A DNA stretch of 5,101 nt, from positions 1-5,101 of the forward strand of contig JARFQM010000053.1 in NCBI GenBank assembly GCA_029287755.1, given 5' to 3'. This document shows positions 4,613-5,101 of the stretch, piece after piece (the first letter of the stretch is position 1; every line of letters begins with the position of its first letter). This DNA is from Desulfofustis sp. (lineage in GTDB: Bacteria > Desulfobacterota > Desulfobulbia > Desulfobulbales > Desulfocapsaceae). The position numbers and the translations under genes were made by a program. The notes beneath the pieces were generated by a model. The model saw only the letters and a program-made list of their open reading frames with translations. It had not been told where the DNA came from and made no database searches.

Positions 4613-5101
4613 TTAAAGCTCAAGAAACAACTCTGAAGGGTCCTCGATATACTCCTTGATCAGCTTGAGAAACCCAACCGCTTCGCGGCCGTCGATCAGA
4701 CGATGATCGTAACTCAAGGCCAGGTTCATGATCGGACGGATGACGATCTCACCGTCCTCGACCACCGGCCGGTCCTGGATCGAGTGCATGCCGAGCACCC
4801 CGCATTGCGGGGGGTTGATGATCGGCGTGCTCAGCAATGAGCCGTAAATGCCGCCGTTGGTGATAGTGAATGTGCCGCCTTCGAGATCGGCAAGGGTCAG
4901 CTTGCGGGCATTGGCCTTGGCGGCAAGGTCGGCAATCTGCTGTTCGATCTCGGCGAAGGTCAACTGGTCCGCATCGCGCAGGACCGGGACCACCAGGCCG
5001 CGGTCGGTGCCGACGGCTATGCCAATATCGTAATAGTGCTGATAGACAACATCGGTGCCGTCGATGCGGGCATTGACCGCCGGATATTCCTTGAGGGCCT
5101 C
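4613..5101 (-). CDS. sucB: Dihydrolipoyllysine-residue succinyltransferase (2-oxoglutarate dehydrogenase E2), C-terminal part
   Basis: The frame is open from the right edge to a TAA at 4615-4613 and gives 162 residues, about the last 40 percent of a normal E2 of some 400 residues. It covers most of the acyltransferase catalytic domain, which transfers the succinyl group from lipoamide to CoA. The catalytic motif [11 protein letters not shown] is present (His133 and Asp137 of the fragment). The [14 protein letters not shown] and STPIINPPQ segments, the [14 protein letters not shown] start and the [11 protein letters not shown] end follow the E. coli SucB pattern closely, which favours succinyltransferase over the pyruvate or branched-chain E2. 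Lipoyl and peripheral-subunit-binding domains lie outside the window. It is followed by lpdA after 56 bp; sucA is expected upstream, to the right of the window. Confidence 0.92.
   Translation of the reverse strand, partial: EALKEYPAVNARIDGTDVVYQHYYDIGIAVGTDRGLVVPVLRDADQLTFAEIEQQIADLAAKANARKLTLADLEGGTFTITNGGIYGSLLSTPIINPPQCGVLGMHSIQDRPVVEDGEIVIRPIMNLALSYDHRLIDGREAVGFLKLIKEYIEDPSELFLEL

Overview
The window looks like a chromosomal segment from a deltaproteobacterium of the Desulfuromonas/Geobacter kind. This is an inference from the style of the encoded proteins, the moderately high GC content and the mix of genes; no marker gene is present to prove it. All complete genes lie on the minus strand. 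Read in the direction of transcription (right to left) they are: the C-terminal part of the dihydrolipoamide succinyltransferase E2 gene (sucB, cut by the right edge), dihydrolipoamide dehydrogenase E3 (lpdA), a GntR/FadR-type regulator, and a class I aminotransferase. The only plus-strand gene is a fragment at the left edge: the last 66 codons of a second, closely related aminotransferase.

Right part (3147-5101): sucB and lpdA form the tail of a 2-oxoglutarate dehydrogenase operon. The E2-E3 spacer of 56 bp carries two tandem 14-bp repeats and a perfect 7-bp hairpin that puts the lpdA Shine-Dalgarno sequence in its loop. A 12-bp hairpin at 3060-3090 closes the operon.

Middle part (2140-3059): a 216-residue FadR-type GntR regulator is followed after 33 bp by the aminotransferase, so the two are probably one transcription unit. 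A perfect palindrome containing GTCGAC lies just upstream of the regulator start, over a possible -10 element, and is a candidate autoregulatory operator.

Left part (1-1044): this is the most unusual region. The two aminotransferase genes face each other tail to tail and form the arms of one large imperfect inverted repeat whose axis is near base 523. Matching positions on the two arms add up to about 1046 from the gene ends, through the downstream hairpins and terminators, into a hairpin-bearing non-coding repeat. The centre (about 435-611) is unique and holds several short hairpins. The simplest reading is an old inverted segmental duplication whose turning point is a non-coding element with hairpin ends. 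The plus-strand copy has a stop codon six residues earlier than its partner. The left arm runs out of the window, so its full extent is unknown.

Functionally, the 2-oxoglutarate dehydrogenase genes belong to the oxidative TCA cycle, and the regulator/aminotransferase pair looks like a locally regulated amino acid module. Its substrate cannot be read from the sequence.
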